From Prauserella flavalba (lineage in GTDB: Bacteria; Actinomycetota; Actinomycetes; Mycobacteriales; Pseudonocardiaceae): DNA of 64,000 nucleotides. Position 1 is the first letter of the stretch; every line of letters starts with the position of its first letter. A program made the position numbers and the translations under genes. Below are positions 21,365-33,842 of this stretch, in pieces. The stretch covers positions 372,001 to 436,000 of the forward strand of contig NZ_MASU01000006.1 of assembly GCF_003202235.1 (NCBI RefSeq), read 5' to 3'. The notes beneath the pieces were generated by a model that was not told where the DNA came from, did no database searches, and saw only the letters and a program-made list of their open reading frames with translations.

Positions 21365-22414
21365 ATGGGAGACAAGCATCTGGTGCGCTTCGAGCCGGTG
21401 GGCATCGAGATCGAGGCCGACGAGGAGCAGACGATCCTCCGCGCGGCGGCCGAGCAGGGCGTCATGCTCATGCACGGCTGCAAGGAGGGTCAGTGCGCCT
21501 CATGCAAGTCCTTCATCCTCGACGGCGACGACGTCGAGCACGATCGCTACTCCACGTTCGCGTTGCCCGACTTCGAGAAGGAGGAGGGTTTCACGCTGCT
21601 GTGCAGGGCACACGCGTACGAGGACCTGACGATCGAGCTGCTGAACTACGACGAGGAGATGATCCACTCCGGACTGCCGATCCAGCAGGCGGTGGTCGAG
21701 GTGGTGGCGAACGAGCGGGTCACGCACGACCTGCGGCACCTCGTCGTGCGCCTGGTCGAGCCGGAGACGCTGAAGTTCTTTCCCGGCCAGTACGTGGACT
21801 TCGGCATCCCCGGCACCGACGAGACCCGCTCGTTCTCCATGGCCAACACCTCCTGCCGGGACGGTGGGCTACTGGAGTTCGTCATCAAGATCTACCCCGG
21901 CGGCCTGTTCTCCGGCTTCCTGGACACCGAGGTCGCGGTCGGTGACCGGCTGGACATCAGCGGGCCGTTCGGGGTGTTCACGCTGCGCGACGCACCGGAC
22001 GCGCCACTGGTCTTCGTCGGTGGCGGTGCCGGGATGGCGCCGATATTGGCGCTGCTGCGCTCGATGGCCGAGCGCGGCATCGACCGCAAGGCCACCTTCT
22101 ACTACGGCGCCAGGGCGAAGCGGGACCTCTGCTTCGAGGAGGAGCTGCGCGCGCTGGAGGAGAAGCTGCCCGGATTCCGTTACGTGCCCGCGCTCTCCGA
22201 GGCCGCCGCCGACGACGGGTGGACCGGGGAGACCGGGCTGATCACCGACGTCGTGCGGCGGCTGGAGCAGAACCTCAGGGGCGCCGACGCCTACGTGTGC
22301 GGGCCCCCGCCCATGGTCGAGGCGGCACTGGAGCTGCTGCCAGAGCTGGGCGTGGCGGAGCGGCGCGTCTTCTACGACAAGTTCACGACAACCGGGGAAG
22401 GGACGACCCCATGA
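21365..22414 (+). CDS. prmB: Propane monooxygenase reductase (2Fe-2S / FAD / NADH)
   Basis: 349 residues. The N-terminal plant-type ferredoxin domain has Cys39, Cys44, Cys47 and Cys80 (HGCKEGQCASCKS and LLCRAH). The FAD-binding segment is ETRSFSMANTS (RxYSxx(S/T) variant) and the NAD-binding region has FVGGGAGMAPILALLRSM and the C-terminal YVCGPPPMVEAAL. It passes electrons from NADH to the PrmA diiron centre. The stop overlaps the prmC start (ATGA). Confidence 0.95.
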   Translation: MGDKHLVRFEPVGIEIEADEEQTILRAAAEQGVMLMHGCKEGQCASCKSFILDGDDVEHDRYSTFALPDFEKEEGFTLLCRAHAYEDLTIELLNYDEEMIHSGLPIQQAVVEVVANERVTHDLRHLVVRLVEPETLKFFPGQYVDFGIPGTDETRSFSMANTSCRDGGLLEFVIKIYPGGLFSGFLDTEVAVGDRLDISGPFGVFTLRDAPDAPLVFVGGGAGMAPILALLRSMAERGIDRKATFYYGARAKRDLCFEEELRALEEKLPGFRYVPALSEAAADDGWTGETGLITDVVRRLEQNLRGADAYVCGPPPMVEAALELLPELGVAERRVFYDKFTTTGEGTTP

Positions 22415-23580
22415 CAACCACGCAACCACGCAGCGTGCCGAAGCCCGTCTTCACCGACGCGGAGGCGGGCGCGAAGGTGTTCCCCGACTCGGGGCTGCGC
22501 CGGTTCAACTACTTCACACCGCAGAAGCGGAAGCAGAGCCACTACGAGGACGTCACCGTCGAGGTACAGCCCGACCCGAGGCACTACCTGACGCAGGGCT
22601 GGCTCTACGCCTTCGCCGACGGCAGAGGCGGCTATCCGCTGGAGTGGACGAAGCTCAAGGCATGGGGGCAGGACCGGCCGGAGCCGGTGCGCGGGCCCGG
22701 CTCGGGCGGCAAGGGCTACGACTGGCCGGCCCACGGCTGGCACGAGTTCCGTGACCCCAACGAGGAATGGGAACTGACCCTCTACCGCTACAACGCGAAC
22801 GTGGTGCGCCAGCTCAACCAGAACGTCGAGGCCGCGCGGCAGGCGAAGGCGTTCGAGCAGTGGAACCGCAACTGGGTGCACTTCGTCGCGCAGCACGTCG
22901 GCGCGTGGATGCACGTGGACCACGGCCTCGGCCTGTACCTGTTCGCCAACGCCAACCGCAGGGCGCCGACGAACATGCACAACAACGCGATCTCGGTCAA
23001 CAGCATGCACCGGATCAGGGCGGCGCAGGACCTCGCGCTCTACAACCTCACCCTCTCCGAGGAGATCGAGGACTTCGACGGCACGGCGCACCTGTCGACG
23101 TGGAACGAGGACCCGGCCTGGCAGGGCGTCCGCGAGGTCTCCGAGCGGCTGACCGGCATCGACGACTGGTGCGAGGCGGTCTTCGCCGCGAACGTCGTGT
23201 TCGAACCGCTCGTCGGCGAGCTGTTCCGCAGCAACCTGGTGCAGCAGGCCGCTCCGGCCAACGGCGACTTCGTGACGCCGACGCTCATCGGCGCCGAGGA
23301 GTTCGACTACTCGGAACGCGACCTCCGGTACACGCGCGTGATGTTCGACCTGCTCGTGAACGACCGCGAGTTCGCCGACCACAACCGCGGCATCCTCCAG
23401 GAATGGCTGTCGGACTGGGTACCGCGCTGCATCACCGCCGCGCGCACGCTGCAGCCGCTGTGGTCGCAGCCCGACGCCAAGCCGCCGCGGTTCGAGGACG
23501 GTCTCGACCGTGCCAAGAGCCGCTTCGGCGGCATCCTGTCCGACCTGGGACTGCAAGCACCGAAGGAGCTGGGCCAGTGA
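22411..23580 (+). CDS. prmC: Propane monooxygenase hydroxylase small (beta) subunit
   Basis: 389 residues from ATG 22411, fixed by the ATGA overlap with prmB. It belongs to the ferritin-like beta subunit family of bacterial multicomponent monooxygenases: helical throughout, with NWVHFVAQHVGAWMHVDHGL and TPTLIGAEEFDYSERDLRYT, but without a full set of diiron ligands, as expected for the structural subunit. It forms the hydroxylase dimer with PrmA. The stop overlaps the prmD start (GTGA). Confidence 0.93.
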   Translation: MTTTQPRSVPKPVFTDAEAGAKVFPDSGLRRFNYFTPQKRKQSHYEDVTVEVQPDPRHYLTQGWLYAFADGRGGYPLEWTKLKAWGQDRPEPVRGPGSGGKGYDWPAHGWHEFRDPNEEWELTLYRYNANVVRQLNQNVEAARQAKAFEQWNRNWVHFVAQHVGAWMHVDHGLGLYLFANANRRAPTNMHNNAISVNSMHRIRAAQDLALYNLTLSEEIEDFDGTAHLSTWNEDPAWQGVREVSERLTGIDDWCEAVFAANVVFEPLVGELFRSNLVQQAAPANGDFVTPTLIGAEEFDYSERDLRYTRVMFDLLVNDREFADHNRGILQEWLSDWVPRCITAARTLQPLWSQPDAKPPRFEDGLDRAKSRFGGILSDLGLQAPKELGQ

Positions 23581-23948
23581 CCACGTTCAAGACCGCGGAA
23601 AGCCCGTTCAAGTCCGACAACACCGCGTCGAACAAATGCGGCTTCACGTTGATGAACAACCAGGTCGGCGTGATCGTGGCCGAGGTGATGGGCCAGAAGG
23701 ACAACGTCGTCATCACCCACCTGCCCTCGATGATCCGGGTCGACGCGACCGGCCGGATGGACGTCGTCTACAGCGAGATCGACGAGGCCGCGGGCGAGGA
23801 GGAGGGCTGGTTCAACTCGGCCGAGTTCGAGGAGAGCATGTCCACCCACTACGGCCGCATGGTGCACCTCGACGACCGCACGATCATGTTCGCCAATCCC
23901 GAGGACGCCGCCGAGTACCTCGACTTCGACCTCAAACCGCTCAGCTAG
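23577..23948 (+). CDS. prmD: Propane monooxygenase coupling/effector protein
   Basis: 123 residues from GTG 23577 in the GTGA overlap with prmC. MmoB/DmpM-type effector: NKCGFTLMNNQVGVIVAEVM at residues ~18-38 and the VVITHLPSMIRVDATG strand are characteristic. It carries no cofactor; it binds the hydroxylase and tunes electron transfer and substrate access. The spacing to the next gene is 9 bp. Confidence 0.93.
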   Translation: MTTFKTAESPFKSDNTASNKCGFTLMNNQVGVIVAEVMGQKDNVVITHLPSMIRVDATGRMDVVYSEIDEAAGEEEGWFNSAEFEESMSTHYGRMVHLDDRTIMFANPEDAAEYLDFDLKPLS

Positions 23949-23957
23949 GAGTGAGGC

Positions 23958-24995
23958 ATGTACACAAAGGATGGTGAGAAGTACTTCGTCGTCGACGGGC
24001 ACACGCACTTCTGGGACGCGAGCCCCGAGAACTGGGTGCCCGGCCAGGAGGAGTACGCGAAGGGCTGGATCGAGTGCTTCCACGCCTACCAGGGACTCGG
24101 ACCCGCCGACACGCACTGGCCGCTCGACCGGTTCCAGAAGTACTCCGAGGAGCTGATGATGCACGACCTCTTCGAGGTCGGGCACGTCGACGTCGCGATC
24201 TTCCAGCCGACGAACCTGCGGCAGTGGTACACCAACGGCTTCAACACCACCGAGGCCAACGCGGCGTTGTCCGAGAAGCATCCCGGCAAGTTCCGCGTGA
24301 ACACCTACTTCGACCCGCGCGAGGGAGACGCGGGGATGAGGGCGTTCGAGGAACGGGTCAAGCGCTACGGCTGCAAGGGCGTCAAGCTCTACACCGCCGA
24401 GTGGCGCGGTGACTCGCGGGGCTGGAGCCTCAAGGACCCGGAGGCCGCGAAGTACCTCGAAAAGTGCGAAGAGCTGGGCGTGAAGAACATCCACGTCCAC
24501 AAGGGACCGACGATCTGGCCGCTGGACAAGGACGCCTTCGACGTCTCCGACATCGACTACGTGGCGACCAACTTCCAGGGGCTCAACTTCATCGTGGAGC
24601 ACGTCGGCCTGCCCAGGATCGAGGACTTCTGCTTCATGGCGACGCAGGAGCGCAACGTCTACGCCGGCCTCGCGGTCGTCGTCGGCGGGCTCATGCACGC
24701 CCGGCCGAAGTTCTTCGCGAAGGTCATGGGCGAGCTGATGTTCTGGCTCGGCGAGGACAAGCTGATCTTCGGAGCCGACTACGCCATCTGGGAGCCCCGG
24801 TGGCAGGTCGAGGGCTTCGTCGACTGGCAGATGCCGAAGGACGAGGAGCTGTCGGACTTCGCGCCGCTCACCGTGACGCAGAAGAAGAAGATCCTCGGCC
24901 TGAACGCGGCGCGGCTCTACGACATCGAGGTGCCCGCCGACCTGCGGCTCGACGAGGCGCCGGTGGTGGAACCGGTCGGCGTGCCGGGACCATGA
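23958..24995 (+). CDS. Amidohydrolase-family protein of the propane monooxygenase cluster
   Basis: 345 residues, GAGTGAGGC before ATG 23958. Metal-dependent hydrolase (amidohydrolase 2, ACMSD-like): metal ligands in VVDGHTHFWD near the start, NIHVHKGP, the IVEHVG strand and the IFGADYAIWE Asp near the end. Genes of this type directly follow prmABCD/mimABCD in Gordonia and mycobacteria and stay linked, though their chemistry is not established. It overlaps the next start by 4 bp (ATGA). Confidence 0.88.
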   Translation: MYTKDGEKYFVVDGHTHFWDASPENWVPGQEEYAKGWIECFHAYQGLGPADTHWPLDRFQKYSEELMMHDLFEVGHVDVAIFQPTNLRQWYTNGFNTTEANAALSEKHPGKFRVNTYFDPREGDAGMRAFEERVKRYGCKGVKLYTAEWRGDSRGWSLKDPEAAKYLEKCEELGVKNIHVHKGPTIWPLDKDAFDVSDIDYVATNFQGLNFIVEHVGLPRIEDFCFMATQERNVYAGLAVVVGGLMHARPKFFAKVMGELMFWLGEDKLIFGADYAIWEPRWQVEGFVDWQMPKDEELSDFAPLTVTQKKKILGLNAARLYDIEVPADLRLDEAPVVEPVGVPGP

Positions 24996-25728
24996 CCACG
25001 GTCGAGTACCAGGGGGCCGGTGCCGGCCGGACCGCCGCCGTCACCTCGGCGGTCTGGTCGGCACTGGGCACCGTGCGCGACCCCGAACTGGACGAACCGC
25101 TCACCGATCTGGGGTTCGTCTCCCGCGCCGAGGTGAACCCGGCGGGCAGAGCCGTGGTGCGGCTGCGGCTGCCCACGTACTTCTGCGCGCCCAACTTCGC
25201 CTTCCTCATGGTGGCCGACGCCTACGACGCCGTGTCGGCCGTCGCGGGGGTCACCGAGACCGACGTCGCGCTCGACGACCACTTCGCCGCGGCCGCCATC
25301 AACCGCGGCGTCGCCGCGCGAGCGGGGTTCGTCGCCTCGTTCGAGGGCGAGGCGGTGGACGAGCTCGACGCACTGCGCGCCGACTTCGTCCGCAAGGCCG
25401 TGCTCGCCGGCACCGACCGGGTGTGCCGGGCACTGCTCGCGAACGGTGTCGAACGGGAGCGGCTGCCGGGGCTCACCCTCGGGGACGCACCCGAGGGCGC
25501 CGACCGCGAGCGCCTGCGGGCGCGCAGACGGGAGCTGAGCCTGCCCGCCGACGACGGCGACCCGCTGCTCGTCGACCCGGTCACGGGCGCGGCGGTGCGG
25601 CCGGAGCAACTCGCCCGGCACCTCGGGCTCGCGCGGCTCACCCGCACCAGCCAGGAGGCCAACTCCGGCGTCTGCCGGGGCATGTTGCACGCGCGCTATC
25701 CGCACATCGACACACGGGAGGGCGAGGG

Positions 25729-25732
<4 letters not shown>
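24992..25732 (+). CDS. DUF59/MIP18-type protein of the propane monooxygenase cluster
   Basis: 246 residues from ATG 24992 (ATGA overlap). Residues ~20-115 match the DUF59/MIP18 fold (AVWSALGTVRDPELDEPLTD, then LPTYFCAPNFAF with a single Cys in the usual TxxxC position), linked in known members (SufT, PaaD, human CIA2) to iron-sulfur or metal-centre assembly. The C-terminal half is cluster-specific. It may help assemble the diiron site or the reductase cluster; this is inferred. It overlaps the next gene by 4 bp. Confidence 0.8.
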
Positions 25733-28469
<2,737 letters not shown>

Positions 28470-28504
28470 GTCCCCCCTGCTTTCGGGAACAGAGGTTGAT
28501 CGCA

Positions 28505-29203
28505 ATGACACACATGGGGCACGAGAACATCACGGTGCCCGAGTCGCCCGAGGCGCTCGGACGTCCCGGCCTGCCGCCCGCGATGGCCGAGGAGCCGAAG
28601 CCCACCGGTGTGGTCGTCGGCGCGGGCGGTGACCCGCTCATCGTCGGCCTGCCGATCTTCGCGGTCGGCTCGCTCGTACTGGGCATCGTGCTCATCGGCG
28701 CGGTGCTGCCCGTGACCGCGCTCGGCGCGGCGGTGCCCGTCGTACTGGCGGCGACGGGGCTCTTCCTGGTGGTGGTCACCGTCTGGGCGGCGGCGCTCGG
28801 GCAGACGATGGTGGCGGGGATCTGCGGGACCTTCGCCGGGTTCTGGCTCAGCCTCGGCGCCCTGCTGCTGGGGTTGCAGCACGACTGGTACGGCATCCCC
28901 GCGGACCAGGTCGCGGGCACCCAGGAGGTGTTCTTCATCGCCTGGGGCGCGTTGTTCCTGTTCCTGCTCGTGCCCACGTTGCGGCTGCCCGCGGTCTACC
29001 CGGCGATCGTGGCCCTCGTGGTGGCGGCGCTCGGGCTCGCCGCGGCGTCGGCGCACACCGGCAACACCACCGTGCTCAACGTCGCCGGCTACTTCGTGCT
29101 CGGTTTCGCGTTCCTCGGCTTCTGCGCGTTCGTCAACGTCGCGCTCACGGCCCTTGGCGCGAAGCGCCCGGTCCCACCACTGGGCAAACCGCTCCTCTCC
29201 TGA
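28505..29203 (+). CDS. GPR1/FUN34/YaaH-family transporter, last gene of propane cluster
   Basis: 232 residues from ATG 28505 (ATG 28514 possible), 35 bp after the chaperonin. About six transmembrane segments follow a polar N-terminus; the family's first motif is present as a variant (GDPLIVGLPIFAVGSLVLGI). The family includes acetate/succinate channels (SatP) and yeast Ady2. As acetate is an expected product of propane oxidation through acetone, exchange of short organic acids is a reasonable role, but the substrate is inferred. A perfect 26-bp hairpin follows. Confidence 0.75.
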   Translation: MTHMGHENITVPESPEALGRPGLPPAMAEEPKPTGVVVGAGGDPLIVGLPIFAVGSLVLGIVLIGAVLPVTALGAAVPVVLAATGLFLVVVTVWAAALGQTMVAGICGTFAGFWLSLGALLLGLQHDWYGIPADQVAGTQEVFFIAWGALFLFLLVPTLRLPAVYPAIVALVVAALGLAAASAHTGNTTVLNVAGYFVLGFAFLGFCAFVNVALTALGAKRPVPPLGKPLLS

Positions 29204-29225
29204 CCCCTTCAAGGGAGACTCAGCT

Positions 29226-29278
29226 GCCCCCAAGGCCACCTTTGTTGCGTTGAACGCAACAAAGGTGGCCTTGGGGGC
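29226..29278. terminator. Perfect 26-bp inverted repeat terminator (GAAGGCCACC-type repeat)
   Basis: GCCCCCAAGGCCACCTTTGT and its next six bases (29226-29251) pair perfectly with 29253-29278 around a single central G. In practice a small loop around TTGAA would form. It closes the propane operon and shares the AAGGCCACCTT core with the repeats at 15976-16115. Confidence 0.8.
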
Positions 29279-29306
29279 CGATCGGAGGGGGCGCTAGCGT
29301 GGCGGC

Positions 29307-30125
29307 GTGAGAACGTGCGTGAGCCGCGCTGTCGCCGCCGTGGTGCTGGTGGGCATCGTGGCGGCGTGCGCGTCCCCGGCCGGGGCACCGGGCCGCGAGC
29401 CCTTTCCGGCCGGGGCCCGGTTCGACTACCAGGTCGGCGCGGCCTACCCGCCCCCGGGTGGCGTGACGCTCGTCGTGCGCGACAGCACCGCCCCGCCGGC
29501 GCCCGGTGTCTACAACGTCTGCTACGTCAACGGTTTCCAGACCCAGCCGCAGGAGCGGGAGCGCTGGCTCGCCGAGCGGCGCGATCTCGTATTGTCCGGA
29601 AAGGACGGCCAGCCGGTGACCGATCCCGGCTGGCCGGACGAGCTCCTCCTCGACACCTCGACGGAGGCCAAGCGTGAACGCATCGCCGCGATCGTCGGCG
29701 ACGTCATCGCGGGCTGTGCGCGGGCGGGCTTCGCCGCTGTCGAGATCGACAACCTCGACTCCTACACACGCTCGCACGGCGCACTCGACGTCGAGGACAA
29801 CCTCGCGCTCGCCGCCGAACTGGCGCGGCGCGCGCACGGGCACGGCGTGCTCATCGGCCAGAAGAACGCGGCCGAGCTCGGCGAGCGTGGCCGGACCGAG
29901 GCCGGGTTCGACTTCGCCGTTGCCGAGGAATGCGTGCGCTGGGCCGAATGCGCGAGCTACACCGATGTCTACGGCGACGCCGTGCTCGACATCGAGTACA
30001 CCGACGACCTCGCGGGCCCGTTCGCCGCCTCGTGCGACCGGCGGGACACCCCGGTGTCGACGATCCTGCGCGACCGCGACCTCGCCGGCCCGGGCGAGGA
30101 CGGCTACGCCTACGAGGCGTGCTGA
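29307..30125 (+). CDS. Lipoprotein with GH114-like (endo-alpha-1,4-polygalactosaminidase-type) TIM barrel
   Basis: 272 residues from GTG 29307. A lipoprotein signal peptide ends in GIVAAC, so Cys21 would be lipidated. The mature part starts with a FDYQVG strand and has [23 protein letters not shown], an [11 protein letters not shown] strand holding candidate catalytic acidic residues, and a [11 protein letters not shown] segment, all typical of the GH114 family (TM1410-like). Known members hydrolyse galactosaminogalactan. It ends with a 16-bp overlap of the convergent hutI gene, so the two genes share their ends. Confidence 0.8.
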   Translation: MRTCVSRAVAAVVLVGIVAACASPAGAPGREPFPAGARFDYQVGAAYPPPGGVTLVVRDSTAPPAPGVYNVCYVNGFQTQPQERERWLAERRDLVLSGKDGQPVTDPGWPDELLLDTSTEAKRERIAAIVGDVIAGCARAGFAAVEIDNLDSYTRSHGALDVEDNLALAAELARRAHGHGVLIGQKNAAELGERGRTEAGFDFAVAEECVRWAECASYTDVYGDAVLDIEYTDDLAGPFAASCDRRDTPVSTILRDRDLAGPGEDGYAYEAC

Positions 30126-31282
30126 GTACCCGTCACGACCTCGCGGACCAGTGGCACGCCGGGGCGGTAGGCGAGGTGCAGGTACGAGGGCGCGTCGAGT
30201 ACCGCGAAGTCGGCCCTGTGCCCCGGCGTGAGGCGCCCGACGTCGGTGCGCCGCAGCGCGGCCGCCCCGCCCGCCGTCGCCGACCACAGCGCCTCCGCGG
30301 GCGTGAATCCCATGTCCCGCACGGCGAGCGCGATACAGAAGGCCATGCTGGAGGTGTAGGAGGTACCGGGGTTGCAGTCCGTCGCCAGCGCGACGGTGAC
30401 CCCCGCGTCGAGCAGGCGCCGCGCGTCCGGCCACGGTGAGCGGGTGGAGAACTCGACGCCCGGCAGCAGCGTCGCGACCGTGGTCCCCGCCGCGAGCGCC
30501 TCGACGTCGGCGTCGGTGGTGTACGTGCAGTGGTCCACCGACGCCGCACCCAGCTCCACCGCGAGCCGGATACCGGGCCCCGGCCCGAGCTGTCCCGCGT
30601 GCAGGCGGGGCACCAGCCCGGCCGCCATCCCTGCCGCCAGCACGGTCCTCGCCTCGTCGACATCGAACGCGCCCCGGTCGCAGAACACGTCCACCCACCG
30701 CGCGAGCGGCGCGCACGCTGCCAGCATCGGGCCCGCGACCAGCTCGACGTACTCCTCGCGGCGGCCCCGGTACTCGGGCGGCACCACGTGCGCGCCGAGG
30801 AACGTCGTCTCCGGCGTCAGCTTCGCGGCCACGGCGAGCGAGCGCGCCTCGTGCTCCACCGAGAGCCCGTAGCCGCTCTTGCACTCGAACGTGGTGATGC
30901 CGCCGCGCCGCATCTCCCGGGCGAGCCGCGCGAGCCCGTGCGCGAGCGTCGCGTCGCCGGCCTGCCGCGTGGCCGCCACCGTGGTCGCGATCCCGCCCGC
31001 GGCGTAGGGTTGCCCGCTCATCCGCGCGGCGAACTCCTCCGCGCGGTCACCGGCGAACACGAGGTGCGCGTGGCTGTCGACGAATCCGGGCACCACGGCG
31101 GAGCCTCCCAGGTCCCGGCGCTCGTCGGCGGCGGGAGCGGCACGCCGCTCGCCGACCCACACGACGCTGCCGTCCTCGACCACGAGCGCCGCGTCGGTGA
31201 GGACACCAAGCCTGCTGCCGTCGCCCTGCGCGGGGTCGTTCGTCACCAGCTCCCCGATGCCGGTGTGGAGCACGGTCGTCAT
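30110..31282 (-). CDS. hutI: Imidazolonepropionase
   Basis: 390 residues from ATG 31282. Amidohydrolase superfamily: metal ligands in [16 protein letters not shown] (HxH), the HAGQ His, the DHCTYT His/Asp region and the ALATDCNPG Asp. ECKSGYGL and the GTSYTSSM segment are family signatures. It hydrolyses 4-imidazolone-5-propanoate to N-formimino-L-glutamate. The start overlaps the stop of hutF (ATGA), so the order is hutU, M20 hydrolase, hutF, hutI. Confidence 0.93.
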   Translation of the reverse strand: MTTVLHTGIGELVTNDPAQGDGSRLGVLTDAALVVEDGSVVWVGERRAAPAADERRDLGGSAVVPGFVDSHAHLVFAGDRAEEFAARMSGQPYAAGGIATTVAATRQAGDATLAHGLARLAREMRRGGITTFECKSGYGLSVEHEARSLAVAAKLTPETTFLGAHVVPPEYRGRREEYVELVAGPMLAACAPLARWVDVFCDRGAFDVDEARTVLAAGMAAGLVPRLHAGQLGPGPGIRLAVELGAASVDHCTYTTDADVEALAAGTTVATLLPGVEFSTRSPWPDARRLLDAGVTVALATDCNPGTSYTSSMAFCIALAVRDMGFTPAEALWSATAGGAAALRRTDVGRLTPGHRADFAVLDAPSYLHLAYRPGVPLVREVVTGTQHAS

Positions 31283-32628
31283 CGCAGCACCTCCCGGATC
31301 ACGGCGTCCAGCTCGGCGGCGGTGTCCCCGAACGTCACGTGCCTGCGTCCTTCCACCACGACCCGCCCGTCCACGACCACGTCGGTGACGTCGCACGCCG
31401 ACGCGGCGAAGACCGCGTTCTCGGCCGTGGCCCCGCCGCCCGCCGTCCGCACCGAGCCGAGGTCCACGGCGACGAAGTCGGCGCGCTGCCCGGCCCGCAG
31501 CTGTCCCGCGTCGGTCCAGCCCAGACAACGATGACCGTCCACTGTGGCCGAACGAAGCAGCCGGGCGGCGGTGATGCTGCCGCGCCGGTGACCGGCGAGG
31601 CGCTCGTTCAGCTCCACGGCCCTGGCCTCCTCGAACAGGTCGATCACCGCGTGACTGTCGGAGCCGAGCGAGAACGGCCCGTTCCCGGCCAGCAACGCGG
31701 GCGCAGGGCCGATGCCGTCACCGAGATCGCGTTCCGTGGTGGGGCAGAAGCACACCCCCGTCGCCGTGCCGGTCAGGTCGCGCACGTCGGCGCCGGTGAG
31801 GTGCGTGACGTGCACCGCGGTGGTCCCGGGCCCCAGCACCCCGGCGTCGCGCAGCAGCGCGGTCGGGGTCCGGTCGTGCACGGCGAGGCATTGCTCCACC
31901 TCGGTGACCTGCTCGGAACAGTGGACGTGCAACGGCGCGTGCCGCGCCCCGGCCCATTCGGCGACCGTGCCCAGGTGCTCGAACGGCACCGCACGCACCG
32001 AATGCACCGCGGCCCCGATCCGCACCCCGGCGCGGCCCTTGGCCTGGCGGTGCAAGTCCTCCGCGCGTTCGGCCCACCGCTGCCCGTCGCCGTCGCCGAA
32101 CCGCTGCTGCGTCCCCTCGGCCAGCGGTGTCCCGTCGACCGACGCGCTGAGGTAGCACGTGTCGAGCAGCGTCAGCCGCACCCCGGCCTCGGCGGCGGCC
32201 TCCACGAGGGCCAGCCCCATCGCGTTCGGCTCCGCGTACGGCCGCCCACCGCGATCGTGGTGCAGGTAGTGGAACTCGCCGACGACCGTGACCCCGGCCA
32301 GTGCCATCTCGGCGTAGACGGCCCGCGCGAGCCGGTGGTACAGCCCGGGGTCGAGCCGTTCGGCGGCCCGGTACATCAGCTCCCGCCACGTCCAGAACGA
32401 ACCGCTCCCGCGCTGCGTGCGGGACCGCAGCGCGCGGTGGAAGGCGTGCGAGTGCGCGTTCGCCAGTCCCGGCAGAACGAGCCCGTGCAGCCGCCGCGCG
32501 GACGGCGGTGGCGGCACTCCGATGTGGACGCTGCCGATCCGCCCGTTCGTCACGGAGCAGTGCACCCCCGACTCGACGCGGTCCCCGCCGAGCCAGGCGT
32601 GTTCACACCAGAAGTCGCCGCCGCTCAT
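31279..32628 (-). CDS. hutF: Formimidoylglutamate deiminase
   Basis: 449 residues. Amidohydrolase fold with [16 protein letters not shown] (zinc HxH with the HutF-type Phe-His), [17 protein letters not shown] and [15 protein letters not shown], the latter characteristic of HutF. It deiminates N-formimino-L-glutamate to N-formyl-L-glutamate and ammonia, which places this operon in the five-enzyme variant of histidine degradation. It overlaps both neighbours by 4 bp. Confidence 0.92.
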   Translation of the reverse strand: MSGGDFWCEHAWLGGDRVESGVHCSVTNGRIGSVHIGVPPPPSARRLHGLVLPGLANAHSHAFHRALRSRTQRGSGSFWTWRELMYRAAERLDPGLYHRLARAVYAEMALAGVTVVGEFHYLHHDRGGRPYAEPNAMGLALVEAAAEAGVRLTLLDTCYLSASVDGTPLAEGTQQRFGDGDGQRWAERAEDLHRQAKGRAGVRIGAAVHSVRAVPFEHLGTVAEWAGARHAPLHVHCSEQVTEVEQCLAVHDRTPTALLRDAGVLGPGTTAVHVTHLTGADVRDLTGTATGVCFCPTTERDLGDGIGPAPALLAGNGPFSLGSDSHAVIDLFEEARAVELNERLAGHRRGSITAARLLRSATVDGHRCLGWTDAGQLRAGQRADFVAVDLGSVRTAGGGATAENAVFAASACDVTDVVVDGRVVVEGRRHVTFGDTAAELDAVIREVLR

Positions 32629-33842
32629 GCCGTGACCCAGTCGGCGAGCACGTCGGCGAGGGCCCGCGCGCCGTGCTCGCAGTCGGCCTCCTCGGCGTGC
32701 TCGGCGGGGGAGTGCGACACCCCGGTGGGGTTGCGCACGAACAGCATCGCCGTGGGCACGAGCGCCGAGAGCACGCCCGCGTCGTGCCCGGCGGCGGTCG
32801 GCAGCTCCGGCACGTCGCCGAGCACCCGGCGCAGGCGCTGTCGGGGCTCCGCGGGGAACTCGACGACGGGGCTGCGAGATTCGGCCGCGATGTCCACAAA
32901 GGTGCCGTCGGATCCGGCGTGTGCCTTGGCCTCGGTCGTGATGTCCTCGAGGAGCGAGGCCAGCACCTCCTCGCTCGGAGCCCGCGCGTCGAGCCAGGCG
33001 TACACGTCGGAGGCGATCGCGTTGGTGCCGTTGGGTTCCACCCGCACCCGGCCGAACGTCGCGACCGCGCGATGCCGCTCGGCGCTCTGGCGAGCGGCGA
33101 AGACCGCCAACGCGTAGGTGAGCATCGGGTCCCTCCGGTCGGCCATGCGGGTGGTGCCCGCGTGGTTGGCCTCACCGGTGAAGGAGAACCGCCAGCGTCC
33201 GTGCGGCCAGATCGCCGAGCCGATCGCGAGTGGCTGTCCCACCGGCCCGAGTGCGCGGCCCTGCTCCACGTGCAGCTCCACGAACACGCCGACGCGCTCG
33301 CGCAGTGCCGGGTCGGGACCGAGCGCGGCGGGGTCCCTGCCGGCACGGGTCAGCGCCTCGGCGAGGGTGTGGCCGTCGTGGTCGCGCAGCGCGAGCGCCC
33401 GTTCGGGCGCCAGTGTCCCGGCCGAGAGCCGGGAGCCCGCGCACGCGACACCGAAGCGGGCGCCTTCCTCGTCGGAGAACGCCACGACGCCGACGGGCAC
33501 CGACGGCACGACGCCGCGTTCTCGCGCGAGGTCCACGGCCGCGAAGCCCGACACGACGCCGAGCGGGCCGTCGAACGCGCCGCCGTCCGGCACCGAGTCC
33601 AGGTGCGACCCGGTGACGAACGCGCCGCGCGGGTCGCCCGTCCAGCCCGGCGGCAGCCACCACGCCCACAGGTTGCCGTTGCGGTCCTCCTCGGTGTCCA
33701 TCCCGCGCCGCCGCGCGCAGTCGGTGAACCATTCGCGCAGGGTCAGGTCCACGTCGGTCCACGCGTAGCGGCGGTAGCCCCCGGTCCTCGGATGCCTGCC
33801 GACGTCGAGCAGCGTGGGCCACAGCGCGGCGAAGGGACTCAC
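32625..33842 (-). CDS. M20-family amidohydrolase (allantoate amidohydrolase-like) in hut operon
   Basis: 405 residues from GTG 33842, set by the GTGA overlap with hutU. Zinc-dependent M20/ArgE-type: [19 protein letters not shown] (metal His/Asp), [18 protein letters not shown] (catalytic Glu), [23 protein letters not shown] and the C-terminal AGHDAG. Relatives are allantoate amidohydrolase, ureidoglycolate hydrolase and N-carbamoyl amino acid hydrolases. Between hutU and hutF it probably takes the place of HutG, releasing formate from N-formylglutamate; this is inferred from context. Confidence 0.85.
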   Translation of the reverse strand: MSPFAALWPTLLDVGRHPRTGGYRRYAWTDVDLTLREWFTDCARRRGMDTEEDRNGNLWAWWLPPGWTGDPRGAFVTGSHLDSVPDGGAFDGPLGVVSGFAAVDLARERGVVPSVPVGVVAFSDEEGARFGVACAGSRLSAGTLAPERALALRDHDGHTLAEALTRAGRDPAALGPDPALRERVGVFVELHVEQGRALGPVGQPLAIGSAIWPHGRWRFSFTGEANHAGTTRMADRRDPMLTYALAVFAARQSAERHRAVATFGRVRVEPNGTNAIASDVYAWLDARAPSEEVLASLLEDITTEAKAHAGSDGTFVDIAAESRSPVVEFPAEPRQRLRRVLGDVPELPTAAGHDAGVLSALVPTAMLFVRNPTGVSHSPAEHAEEADCEHGARALADVLADWVTA

